Positions 27,956-34,589 of a stretch of DNA of 64,000 bases are shown in pieces; position 1 is the first letter of the stretch; each line of letters starts with the position of its first letter. The DNA comes from an uncultured Oscillospiraceae bacterium (lineage in GTDB: Bacteria; Bacillota; Clostridia; Oscillospirales; Ruminococcaceae): NCBI GenBank assembly GCA_900548355.1, contig URKR01000006.1:1-64000 (forward strand), written 5' to 3'. Position numbers and translations under genes: made by a program. The notes beneath the pieces were generated by a model. It was given only the letters and a program-made list of their open reading frames with translations, searched no databases and had not been told where the DNA came from.

Positions 27956-28576
27956 TCAGGGCTGCCGCTGTCCGGCACGGTAGGCGGCCGGCGTTTGCCC
28001 AACCAGCCGCTTGAACTGTTTGGAAAAATAGCTGGGGCTGGAAAAACCGCACTGCAAAGCAATTTCTGTGACGGAAAAGCCGGTTGCGGCCAGCTGTTCG
28101 GCAGCCACCAGAAGCCGGCGCTGGCACAAATATTCCATCGGCCGGCAGTGCAGGTAACGGCGGAACATCCGCTGGCATTCCCGCGGGCTCACGCCGGCGC
28201 AGGCGGCCAGGTCGCGCAGGGTGATGGGATTTTCCAGGTGGCGGTCAATCCAGCCAAGGATCTGCTTCAAGCGAGCCTGCTGCACCTGGCCGGCGGCGGG
28301 CGGCGCGGCGGGCGCCCGCCGGCCCAGCAACAGCAGAATGGCGGAAAGTTCCGCCCGAATCTTGAACTCATACCCCGGGCGCTCCTCTTCACAGGCATGG
28401 AAAGCCCGCTCAAACGCATCGAAGCAGGCGGTGTCGGCACGGCGATCCAACCGGATGAAAGGCATGCCGCTGCGCACCAGCGGGCGCACATAGCGCAGAT
28501 CAAACAGTTCCAGCCCGTCTTCGGGGTATTCCTCACCTTCGGGGTTGGTTTGCACCGTGGTCCGGTTAAAGATCAT
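27956..28576 (-). CDS. AraC-family regulator with shortened N-terminal domain
   Basis: A 206-residue protein with a complete C-terminal AraC DNA-binding domain: first HTH ITLRDLAACAGVSPRECQRM, second HTH FSVTEIALQCGFSSPSYFSK, and the PAAYR ending. The part before it (GLELFDLRYVRPLVRSG and RLDRRADTACFDAFERAFHA) matches the second half of the usual sensor region, but the first 80-90 residues with the cupin barrel are missing. ATG 28576 has AGGAGG eight bases before it, so a shortened protein could still be made. The 5' side faces the AT-rich insert that begins about 70-100 bp upstream, so the lost part may have been removed when the insert arrived. Confidence 0.75.
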   Translation of the reverse strand: MIFNRTTVQTNPEGEEYPEDGLELFDLRYVRPLVRSGMPFIRLDRRADTACFDAFERAFHACEEERPGYEFKIRAELSAILLLLGRRAPAAPPAAGQVQQARLKQILGWIDRHLENPITLRDLAACAGVSPRECQRMFRRYLHCRPMEYLCQRRLLVAAEQLAATGFSVTEIALQCGFSSPSYFSKQFKRLVGQTPAAYRAGQRQP

Positions 28577-28724
28577 GCCGGGCGCCTCCTGTCGCTTTTG
28601 TTGCACTTTGTCCCTCACTATATACAACACCGCACTTTGCGATTTTGCCAAAGTTTTGAGAAAGTTTTTGAAAAAACTTCAGAAAAGCCTATTCAAAACA
28701 CTCCACAGAATGTTCCTAACTCTA

Positions 28725-28753
28725 TTGACATTCATTGAGTTTTTATATATAAT
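28725..28753 (+). promoter_or_regulatory. Consensus sigma-A promoter of the TetR-CPBP-KTR operon
   Basis: TTGACA (28725-28730) and TATAAT (28748-28753) with a 17-base spacer: a perfect consensus promoter, the strongest in the window. The start codon of the TetR gene is 44 bases downstream. Confidence 0.85.
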
Positions 28754-28776
28754 TATTGTTATACAACATCAATAAT
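28752..28776. promoter_or_regulatory. Probable TetR operator overlapping the -10 box
   Basis: Inverted repeat ATTATTG (28752-28758) and CAATAAT (28770-28776) with an 11-base centre. It overlaps the end of the -10 box and the likely transcription start, the usual place for self-repression by the TetR protein encoded next. Confidence 0.55.
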
Positions 28777-28796
28777 TTTTTGAAAGGAAAGTACTT

Positions 28797-29369
28797 ATGC
28801 CACCAAAAGTAAAAGTAACAAAAGATATGGTTATTGACGCTGCTTTTGAGATAGCCCGTGAAGCAGGAGCGGAAAACATCAATGCAAGAACTGTTGCAAA
28901 GAAACTGAACTGCTCCACACAGCCAGTCATGTACCATTTTGCAACGATTGAAGAATTGAAAAAAGCGGCTTATGCAAAAGCAGACGACTATCATACAGAA
29001 TATCTAATGAATATTGAAAGCCCGCAGAAAGGCGTTATGCTTGGAATTGGGTTGAATTATATCCGCTTTGCGATTGAAGAACCGCATTTGTTCCGCTTCC
29101 TTTTTCAATCGAACTTTTTTAATGGAACGACTTTGCTTGAAATGATAGATGCCGAAGAACTTGCGCCTGTTCTTTTGGCAATGCAAGGAGCAGTCGGAGG
29201 AAGTATAGAGCAAGTGAAAGAAATTTTTTTGACAGTTTTTTTATTTGCTCACGGATATGCGAGTATCATAGCCAACAATTCTTTGGAGTATGATGAAGAA
29301 CTCATAAAATCTCATTTAGAACGGGCTTACAGAGGGGCAATATTAGCAACACAGGAGGAAACAAAATGA
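28797..29369 (+). CDS. TetR-family regulator of the AT-rich insert
   Basis: A 190-residue TetR-type repressor: helix-turn-helix KVTKDMVIDAAFEIAREAGA then INARTVAKKLNCSTQPVMYH. A C-terminal helical domain of the type found with WHG/TetR_C_33-like members has IGLNYIRFAIEEPHLFRFLF. Low-GC codon use sets it apart from the chromosome genes. GAAAGGAAAG precedes the ATG. Its end overlaps the next start by 4 bases (ATGA), so it is translationally coupled to the membrane protease gene and most likely represses the whole operon through the palindrome at 28752. Confidence 0.9.
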   Translation: MPPKVKVTKDMVIDAAFEIAREAGAENINARTVAKKLNCSTQPVMYHFATIEELKKAAYAKADDYHTEYLMNIESPQKGVMLGIGLNYIRFAIEEPHLFRFLFQSNFFNGTTLLEMIDAEELAPVLLAMQGAVGGSIEQVKEIFLTVFLFAHGYASIIANNSLEYDEELIKSHLERAYRGAILATQEETK

Positions 29370-30115
29370 GAAAACTATACGAAAAAAACGAACTGACTTT
29401 TGCGATTGTGTGGATTGTGATTTATTGTGTGCTGCAATCTTTAGCCAATCCACTAAATGAAAAAATAGGGGTTGAATATTCTGCAAGTGCAATTTTTTCT
29501 ATATTACAGTCCGTGATCCTCTTGGTTTTTATTCGAAAAAATAACTTACTAAAACGATATGGGCTTTGCAAATCTCCTATATCTGCCAGCCGCTTTCTGT
29601 TCTATATTCCCTTGATAATTTTAGCCACAAGAAATTTTTGGAACGGAGCGGCGTTTAATTTGAACTTGGCAGGAACTGTCTGCTATATTGCCTGTATGCT
29701 TTGGGTTGGATTTTTAGAAGAAGTTATTTTTAGAGGACTGCTTTTCAAAGCGATAGCAAAAGACAATGTAAAAACGGCAATTATCATTTCAAGTGTTACA
29801 TTTGGTTTGGGACATTTATTAAACTTGGTAAATGGCAGTGGTGCGGGAATAGCAGAAAACTTACTTCAAGTTACAGGGGCGATTGCGATTGGTTTTCTGT
29901 TTGTCATTCTTTATTATCGTGGCGGTAGTTTGTTCCCTTGTATAATTACGCACTCCGCAATTAACATCACAAGTGTTTTTGCAAATGTGGTAGGATTGAC
30001 GATAGAAAAGCGTATCATCTTCCAGTTGGTACTGTTTGCAATTACTATTACTTATTCTTTTATTCTCACAAAGACACTCCCTAAAAATCAGTATTACGAC
30101 AGGGAGGATAACTGA
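29366..30115 (+). CDS. CPBP-family intramembrane protease (CAAX/Abi type)
   Basis: A 249-residue polytopic membrane protein with about seven hydrophobic segments. It carries the CPBP active-site motifs: GFLEEVIFRGLLFKAI (the EExxxR pair, about residue 117), SVTFGLGHLLNLVNG (FxxxH) and a last motif with His and Asn (IITHSAINITSVFAN). The family includes Rce1-like CAAX proteases, bacteriocin self-immunity proteins and MroQ-type regulators. With a TetR repressor upstream and a KTR protein downstream, an immunity or peptide-processing role is plausible but unproven. GGAGG precedes the ATG. Confidence 0.88.
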   Translation: MRKLYEKNELTFAIVWIVIYCVLQSLANPLNEKIGVEYSASAIFSILQSVILLVFIRKNNLLKRYGLCKSPISASRFLFYIPLIILATRNFWNGAAFNLNLAGTVCYIACMLWVGFLEEVIFRGLLFKAIAKDNVKTAIIISSVTFGLGHLLNLVNGSGAGIAENLLQVTGAIAIGFLFVILYYRGGSLFPCIITHSAINITSVFANVVGLTIEKRIIFQLVLFAITITYSFILTKTLPKNQYYDREDN

Positions 30116-30116
30116 T

Positions 30117-30311
30117 ATGGAAAATGTGATTTCAGAATGGTTGCGCTGCCCTGTTTGCGGAAATAAGACAAGGCTGAAAATCCGTGGGGACACAGAACTA
30201 AAATATTTTCCGCTGTTCTGTCCTAAGTGTAGACAAGAGACTTTAATCAATGTAAAACATCTGAATACCACAGTTATCAAAGAGCCAGACGCACAGACGC
30301 AGAGCCGATAA
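30117..30311 (+). CDS. Small cysteine-rich KTR-type zinc-ribbon protein
   Basis: A 64-residue protein with two CxxC pairs, LRCPVCGNKTRLKIRGDTEL and FPLFCPKCRQETLINV, arranged as a zinc ribbon. The NKTR/KTR element after the first pair and the length fit the 'cysteine-rich KTR domain' family common on conjugative elements of Firmicutes, whose function is unknown. The start at 30117 has AGGGAGGA seven bases upstream and lies right behind the protease stop, so it is the last gene of the operon. Its stop codon lies inside the terminator stem at 30303. Confidence 0.85.
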   Translation: MENVISEWLRCPVCGNKTRLKIRGDTELKYFPLFCPKCRQETLINVKHLNTTVIKEPDAQTQSR

Positions 30312-30343
30312 TACGCAGATGAAAATGCGGTTATCGGCTTTTT
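30303..30343 (+). terminator. Terminator of the TetR-CPBP-KTR operon
   Basis: AGCCGATAA (30303-30311, including the KTR stop codon) pairs with TTATCGGCT (30331-30339). An inner CGCA/TGCG pair supports it, and TTTTT follows. Confidence 0.85.
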
Positions 30344-30421
30344 CATATTCTCTTGGAGAAATGTAAATGCCGCCATATCGACAAACTTTTCTTGACCTTT
30401 TAGGGAAATAGCAAAGCCAAG

Positions 30422-30696
30422 AAAAGCCGTCAAGGGTCAAGATAAACGCTTCGCGCCCTTGACGGCTTTTCCCGCCTTTGCTCACAGGCAGACAAGAGGG
30501 CGCAAACGGAAAGACCGCTTGCGCCCTCTATCTATCATGGGTGTCGTGTGGTCATTTAGGGGTTAAAAAAGCCTTGATTTATGCGGCTTTGCGGGCGCGA
30601 AAATGGAGAGATAAGGGTTTTATATTCAATCCCTTAAAAACAGCGTTCTATCGCGTAACAAAGCGGATATACCGCATTTCACGATATATCCGCTTT
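30422..30696. repeat. Array of three further long hairpins after the operon
   Basis: Perfect inverted repeats: 30422-30436 with 30456-30470 (AAAAGCCGTCAAGGG type, ends in TTTT), 30495-30505 with 30519-30529 (AGAGGGCGCAA), and 30660-30671 with 30685-30696 (AAAGCGGATATA). Loops are 13-19 bases. No coding frame between 30312 and 30745 looks real. The arms differ from each other, so this is not one repeat family. Confidence 0.8.
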
Positions 30697-30748
30697 CAGT
30701 TACTACAACCTGTCTGTCAGCCGTTGAATTGTTCCTTATCCCTCTTTA

Positions 30749-31036
30749 TCTTGGGAGCAGTTTATCCTGCAAAAAACCGGCAGGACCATTACACCCGAAG
30801 AATTTGTGGACTATGTGCACGGGCGCAACATGAAAGAGACGCTGCAATATTTCCTTGGACGGGATGTAAAGCGGGAGGAAGCGGCGCAGCTTGAAGAAGA
30901 AAAGGAGGTGCTGTACCGCGCGCTGTGTCTGGGCAGCCCGGCGTTCCGCCTGGCGGACGGGCTGCCGGAATTTTTGGATCTGCTGGCGGAACGAAACATC
31001 CCCTGCACAATCGCGACGGCATCCGGCTGGAACAAC
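30749..31036 (+). pseudogene. Remnant of a HAD-superfamily phosphatase, missing both ends
   Basis: In the frame of GTG 30806 the sequence reads WEQFILQKTGRTITPEEFVD, YVHGRNMKETLQYFLGRD, then ALCLGSPAFRLADGLPEFLD and NIPCTIATASGW. That is the middle of a beta-phosphoglucomutase-like HAD hydrolase: cap domain, then the motif II strand TIATAS. The N-terminal DxDG motif should lie about 20 residues before WEQF, but the AT-rich insert is there instead. After GWNN the frame loses similarity and enters the LysR remnant. It is therefore a fragment, cut at the left by the insert and at the right by a deletion. Confidence 0.75.
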
Positions 31037-31739
31037 GTATCTCAACAAAGCCGGGGAAATCGCCCTGATTCATGTCAATACAATTCTGCGGAATGTGGAG
31101 CAGATGAAAGACGATGTCCTCAGCGCCGCGCAGCGCAGCCGGAGCCTCTGCGTCTCTTTCTGTGATCCGGGCGTTCGCTGGTTTACCGCCCCGCGGTTTT
31201 CCATCGCATACCCGGAAATTCAGCTGAAGGACGACTTATATGGGGGCGACGATGCCGCCAGGCTTTTGTCCGAACGGGTCTATGACTTGATGGTCACACC
31301 GCAGCGGGTGCGGGACGCCCGGGTCCAAAGCGTTCCGTTCCTTCGTGACCAGGTATACCTCTGTGTTCCGGAGAGCAGCAATCTCGCACAAAAAAGCAAA
31401 ATTTCGATCCGGGAGATACCGGCGCAGCCCCTTCTGTACCCGCAAATCGGCGGGTATTTTCTGACGCAGCTGGAAAAGGTTATCACAGAGGAGCATCTGT
31501 CGCTCACGCTTGTCAAGAACAATTACAATGTTACGCAGCACCTGATCCGTACCACCAATTTTCTCGCCACCATTTCCACGTTGTCCATGGACCTGCGCAA
31601 CGACGGAACCCACCGAAGATTGATCCCCCTGGTCGATCCGGAACTGGAAGTGCTGTACTACATCTCCTACCTGAAAAGCAACCGCGAAAAAGTAAAGGCG
31701 TTTCTGCAGTGGGCCGGGGCGCAGAAAGGCGCGGAGTAG
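31032..31739 (+). pseudogene. Remnant of a LysR-family regulator without DNA-binding domain
   Basis: The frame from about 31032 reads TTYLNKAGEIALIHVNTILR and goes on for 235 residues to a stop at 31739. It matches the linker helix and the effector-binding domain of LysR proteins (SLCVSFCDPGVRWF, LSERVYDLMVTPQRV, VPFLRDQVYLCVPE, ISTLSMDLRNDGTHRRLIPL). The winged helix (about 60 residues) that should precede 'YLNKAGE' is missing and the HAD remnant stands in its place, in another frame. A start codon with a ribosome binding site is not seen for the remaining part. Most likely non-functional. Confidence 0.75.
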
Positions 31740-31824
31740 GGCGCCGCACAAGGCGGATGCCTGGAGGCGGCAGGAAAAAAGCCCGGCAGGCAAAAAGCCT
31801 TTCCGGGCAAAGAAACAAAAAGGG

Positions 31825-31913
31825 CCTGTTCTCGTCTCCCAATCTTGTGCCACCAAACAAAACGCCCGCCGGGATACGGCGGGCATTTCTGTCTGGTGGA
31901 AGATTGGGGACTC
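31825..31913. repeat. tRNA-Val-end repeat, copy A (degenerate)
   Basis: An 89-bp unit about 95 % identical to copy B (31971-32060). It ends with TGGTGGAAGATTGGGGACTC, the exact last bases of the tRNA-Val gene (read on the plus strand), although no tRNA follows here. In the middle is the hairpin CCCGCCGGGATACGGCGGG. At its left end is an inverted, slightly altered copy of the same tRNA end (TCTCCCAATCTTGTGCCACC). Confidence 0.8.
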
Positions 31914-31924
31914 TCCCGCGGCCT

Positions 31925-31951
31925 ACCCAACAGTCCGCAGGACTGTTGGGT
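31925..31951. repeat. 12-bp perfect hairpin between the two tRNA-end repeats
   Basis: ACCCAACAGTCC (31925-31936) and GGACTGTTGGGT (31940-31951) around loop GCA, followed by GCACTGCGGTGC, a second small palindrome. Together they fill the 57-bp space between repeat copies A and B. Confidence 0.75.
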
Positions 31952-31970
31952 ACGCACTGCGGTGCGCCGG

Positions 31971-32060
31971 CCTGTTCTCGTCTCCCAATCTTGTGCCACC
32001 AAACAAAAACGCCCGCCGGGATACGGCGGGTGTTTCTGTTTGGTGGAAGATTGGGGACTC
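31971..32060. repeat. tRNA-Val-end repeat, copy B (contains the true tRNA 3' end)
   Basis: A 90-bp unit whose right end (32041-32060) is the 3' end of the tRNA-Val gene. Its central hairpin CCCGCCGGGATACGGCGGG probably ends the tRNA transcript, since on the minus strand it is followed by GCGTTTTTGTTT. Its left end is an inverted partial copy of the tRNA 3' end, so the unit is a large imperfect palindrome. Confidence 0.8.
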
Positions 32061-32117
32061 GAACCCTAGACCTCTGCGATGTGAACGCAGCGCTCTAACC
32101 AGCTGAGCTAATCTTCC
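32041..32117 (-). tRNA. tRNA-Val (anticodon CAC)
   Basis: On the minus strand the 77-nt cloverleaf reads: acceptor GGAAGAT/ATCTTCC, D arm GCTC...GAGC, anticodon stem CTGCG/CGCAG with loop TTCACAT (anticodon CAC, reading GTG), T loop TTCGAGT, discriminator A and an encoded CCA. The T stem TAGGG/CCCCA has one A-C mismatch at its second pair. It has a consensus promoter directly upstream. The 3' part is duplicated downstream (31894-31913). Confidence 0.93.
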
Positions 32118-32132
32118 GCAACGACATGTGCT

Positions 32133-32161
32133 ATTATAGCCCGGTACGGCGGATTTGTCAA
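32133..32161 (-). promoter_or_regulatory. Consensus promoter of tRNA-Val
   Basis: On the minus strand TTGACA (32156-32161) and TATAAT (32133-32138) are 17 bases apart, about 16 bases before the mature 5' end. A perfect consensus, as expected for a stable RNA gene. Confidence 0.85.
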
Positions 32162-32267
32162 GGGGGAAATGCCATTTTTTCATTCCTTTTTCCGAAGTTG
32201 CACGGCATACTTCGGCCGGGGCGGGGACCGACCGGCTGTGCGATGCCCGAAACCGTCCAGATCCCCC

Positions 32268-32296
32268 TTTCGCAATCAGGGCCGGTGTGCTATAAT
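32268..32296 (+). promoter_or_regulatory. Sigma-A promoter of the dipeptidase gene
   Basis: TTTCGC (32268-32273) and TATAAT (32291-32296) have a 17-base spacer, 82 bases before the start at 32378. Confidence 0.6.
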
Positions 32297-32377
32297 CGTG
32301 TGGTAAACAAAGACTGCCGCGGCCATGGCCGACAGCCATGCCGTGCATTTTTCTTTATTTTGATTGGAGGCACACCC

Positions 32378-33778
32378 ATGATTGAGCATGATTCAACCTT
32401 CGCCGCCATTGACGCCTTCGCGGAACAAAACCGCGAAGCCATCCTGCGCGATATCACCCGCCTGGTCGCAAAACCGAGCGTAGAGGGCGAACCTGCGCCC
32501 GGCGCGCCGTTCGGCCCGGGGCCGCGCGCCGCGCTGGATGAAGCGCTGGCCATTGCGGCCGACCTCGGCCTTGCTGTGCACAATGACCACGGCTACATCG
32601 GCTGGGCCGAGACCGGCCCCATCGCCAAAGGGCAGAAGTATCTGGCCACCATCACCCACTGTGATGTTGTGCCTGCCGGCAACGGCTGGGACGCCGACCC
32701 CTTCACGGTGCGGGTACGGGATGGCTGGCTGCTCGGGCGCGGCGTATCGGACGATAAAGGTCCGGCCGTGCTGACCCTCTACGCCCTCAAATACCTCAAG
32801 GACAGCGGCGTCAAGCTGCGTTACCCCGTGCGCGCACTGCTTGGAACCAATGAGGAAACCGGTATGGGCGACGTCGATTACTATGCCGAACACCACGAGA
32901 TGCCGGCCTTCTGCTTCACGCCGGACGCCGACTTCCCGGTTTGCAACGGGGAAAAGGGCGGCTTTAACGGCGAAATCGTCTCGCCCGTGTTTGAAAACGG
33001 CGTTATCGTTGATTTTAAGGGCGGCGTTGCGGTCAATGCGGTGCCCGACCGCGCGGCCTGCACGCTGCGCGCCCCGGCGGCCAAGCTGCAGCCCGGCGAA
33101 GGCCTGACCTTCACCGAAGAAGATGGCCTGACCACAATCCATGCCCAGGGCAGGAGCGGGCATGCCGCCAGCCCGGCGGGAACCGTCAACGCGATCGGGC
33201 TGATTGTATCCTGCCTGCTGGCAAGCAAGGTGACAACCCCGGCCGAGACCGCCTACCTTGAAGTGCTCGCCAAGCTGCATGCCGCCACCGACGGCAGCGC
33301 GCTGGGCATCGCTTCGGACGACGGCCTGTTCACCCCGCTGACCATCATCGGCGGCACAATTGGCTGCGAGGGCGGCCGGCTGCGCCAGAGCTTTGACTGC
33401 CGGTTCCCGACCAGCACCAACGGCGAAGCGCTGACCGCCGCCATGAAGGCGGCCTGCGGCCATGCCGCGACGCTTGAAAACGCAACCAGCCGGGTGCCGT
33501 TTTACATCGACGCCGGCAGCCCGGCCATCCAGACCCTGATCCAGACTTACAACGAGGTCACCGGTGAGAACGCCACCCCCTTCACGATGGGCGGCGGCAC
33601 CTACGCGCGGCACTTCCCCTATGCGGTCAGCTTCGGGCCGGAGCACGCCGACCAGGTTCTGCCCGATTTCGCCGGCCCGATGCACGGCGCGAACGAAGGC
33701 GCGGAGTTCGACAAACTGATTGAAGCGCTCAAAATCTACATCCTTGCACTGCTGCGGCTGCAGGAAATTGAGCTTTAA
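32378..33778 (+). CDS. M20-family dipeptidase, PepV/Sapep type
   Basis: A 466-residue zinc dipeptidase that cleaves dipeptides with a free N-terminus, in the cytoplasm. Zinc-site motifs of family M20 are seen in order: THCDVVPAGNGWDADPF, GRGVSDDKGPAV (bridging Asp), GTNEETGMGD (catalytic Glu pair), FTPDADFPV and a C-terminal MHGANEGAEFD (last His ligand). The length fits PepV of lactic acid bacteria (about 470). ATG 32378 has GGAGG eight bases upstream. The long upstream open frame is not coding. It has its own promoter and a shared terminator. Confidence 0.93.
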   Translation: MIEHDSTFAAIDAFAEQNREAILRDITRLVAKPSVEGEPAPGAPFGPGPRAALDEALAIAADLGLAVHNDHGYIGWAETGPIAKGQKYLATITHCDVVPAGNGWDADPFTVRVRDGWLLGRGVSDDKGPAVLTLYALKYLKDSGVKLRYPVRALLGTNEETGMGDVDYYAEHHEMPAFCFTPDADFPVCNGEKGGFNGEIVSPVFENGVIVDFKGGVAVNAVPDRAACTLRAPAAKLQPGEGLTFTEEDGLTTIHAQGRSGHAASPAGTVNAIGLIVSCLLASKVTTPAETAYLEVLAKLHAATDGSALGIASDDGLFTPLTIIGGTIGCEGGRLRQSFDCRFPTSTNGEALTAAMKAACGHAATLENATSRVPFYIDAGSPAIQTLIQTYNEVTGENATPFTMGGGTYARHFPYAVSFGPEHADQVLPDFAGPMHGANEGAEFDKLIEALKIYILALLRLQEIEL

Positions 33779-33794
33779 ATTCTATAAATGACAG

Positions 33795-33833
33795 AACCAC
33801 GGCGGAACGCCCTGTAAGCGCTCCGCCGTGGTT
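33795..33833. terminator. Bidirectional terminator between dipeptidase and TetR genes
   Basis: AACCACGGCGGA (33795-33806) pairs perfectly with TCCGCCGTGGTT (33822-33833). The right arm touches the stop codon of the TetR gene on the minus strand. Confidence 0.8.
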
Positions 33834-34390
33834 TATTTGGGGGAATCCTGGCTGGCCGGCTGTTTCGAGAAAATTGCATCGGTCAGCTCATGGAGCGTCG
33901 CCATGACGGCCTCGGCGCCGAAACGTCGGACGTTTTCGCTGTAGGCGTAGTACGCGCCCTGTACCTGGTAGGTCAGCCGGATGTTGAAGGCTGCGTCCTC
34001 CCGGTAAGCGGGCAGGATCGAAAAGATATGCGCCTTGACCGCCTGCTCAATACGGATCGGCAGGACCGAGGCCTGTGCGCCCGAAAACAGGATGTCGATC
34101 AGGCTCTGCTGCGCAAAGAAGGCCGCAAACAATTCCTGGGTGAACCGGGCCGGTTCGGTCAGGAACAGGTCGGGCCGGCTTACGCTGGAAAGAATCCTCT
34201 GGATGACATCCTCCTGCAGGGATTCGGAAAGGTCATAGATGTCGTGGTAATGCAGGTAGAAAGTGGCCTTGCTGATCTCGGCACGGTCCGCCAGTTCCCT
34301 GACGGTGATCCGCTCGAGTGGTTTGTGCGCCCGCAGCGCGAGAAAAGCGTTGCGGATGGCCTGGCGGGTTTTGATTTCACGGCGGTCCAT
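33833..34390 (-). CDS. TetR-family regulator divergent from glgB
   Basis: A 185-residue TetR protein: HTH KTRQAIRNAFLALRAHKPLE then RITVRELADRAEISKATFYL and HYHDIYDLSESLQ. The C-terminal domain is the TetR_C_7/TetR_C_8-like type (ELFAAFFAQQSLIDILFSGA). ATG 34390 has AAGGAGG six bases upstream. An ATG 16 codons earlier lies beyond it. The space to glgB holds a 14-bp palindrome inside its own -35 region, so it may regulate itself and perhaps the branching enzyme gene. Confidence 0.88.
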   Translation of the reverse strand: MDRREIKTRQAIRNAFLALRAHKPLERITVRELADRAEISKATFYLHYHDIYDLSESLQEDVIQRILSSVSRPDLFLTEPARFTQELFAAFFAQQSLIDILFSGAQASVLPIRIEQAVKAHIFSILPAYREDAAFNIRLTYQVQGAYYAYSENVRRFGAEAVMATLHELTDAIFSKQPASQDSPK

Positions 34391-34451
34391 GGCAACCTCC
34401 TTTTTACTGGGCTTGCGGCAAAGGGCAATAGTAGCCAATTGTTAGACAAGC

Positions 34452-34465
34452 GTCCAATAATGGAC
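34452..34465. promoter_or_regulatory. Palindromic operator candidate between TetR gene and glgB
   Basis: GTCCA-ATAA-TGGAC, a perfect 5-bp inverted repeat with a 4-base centre. On the minus strand it overlaps TTGGAC, the -35 box of a TTGGAC-18-TACTAT promoter for the TetR gene. The flanking bases TTGTTAGACAAGC add a second small repeat. Confidence 0.5.
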
Positions 34466-34589
34466 ATAATGTACAAATTGCAGATAGCCAAAGGGAAGAA
34501 AGCCCTCTATACTGGATTGTAGTACAGAAATAGACAGCCGTCAAGTAACGGCGCGCAGCGGAGCGCCCCGGCGGGAAGGAGCAATTTGT

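Larger units (their letters stand above)
28660..30745 (+). mobile_element. AT-rich inserted segment carrying TetR, CPBP protease and KTR protein genes
   Basis: From about 28660 to 30745 the DNA turns abruptly AT-rich, with AAA/GAA/TTA/ATT codons, against a GC-rich background where GCC/CTG/CGC dominate. The segment holds three co-directional genes and then four long hairpins. Its right edge abuts a HAD gene that lacks its start. Its left edge abuts an AraC gene that lacks its sensor half. KTR-domain proteins are typical passengers of Firmicutes conjugative elements. No integrase, relaxase or terminal repeat is visible, so this is cargo or a remnant rather than a complete element. Edges are estimated to within about 50 bp. 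Confidence 0.65.

Noticed and set aside
30478..30894. A 138-codon frame between the hairpins and the HAD remnant
   Set aside because: It spans three hairpins and then runs out of frame through the HAD fragment, without start signals.
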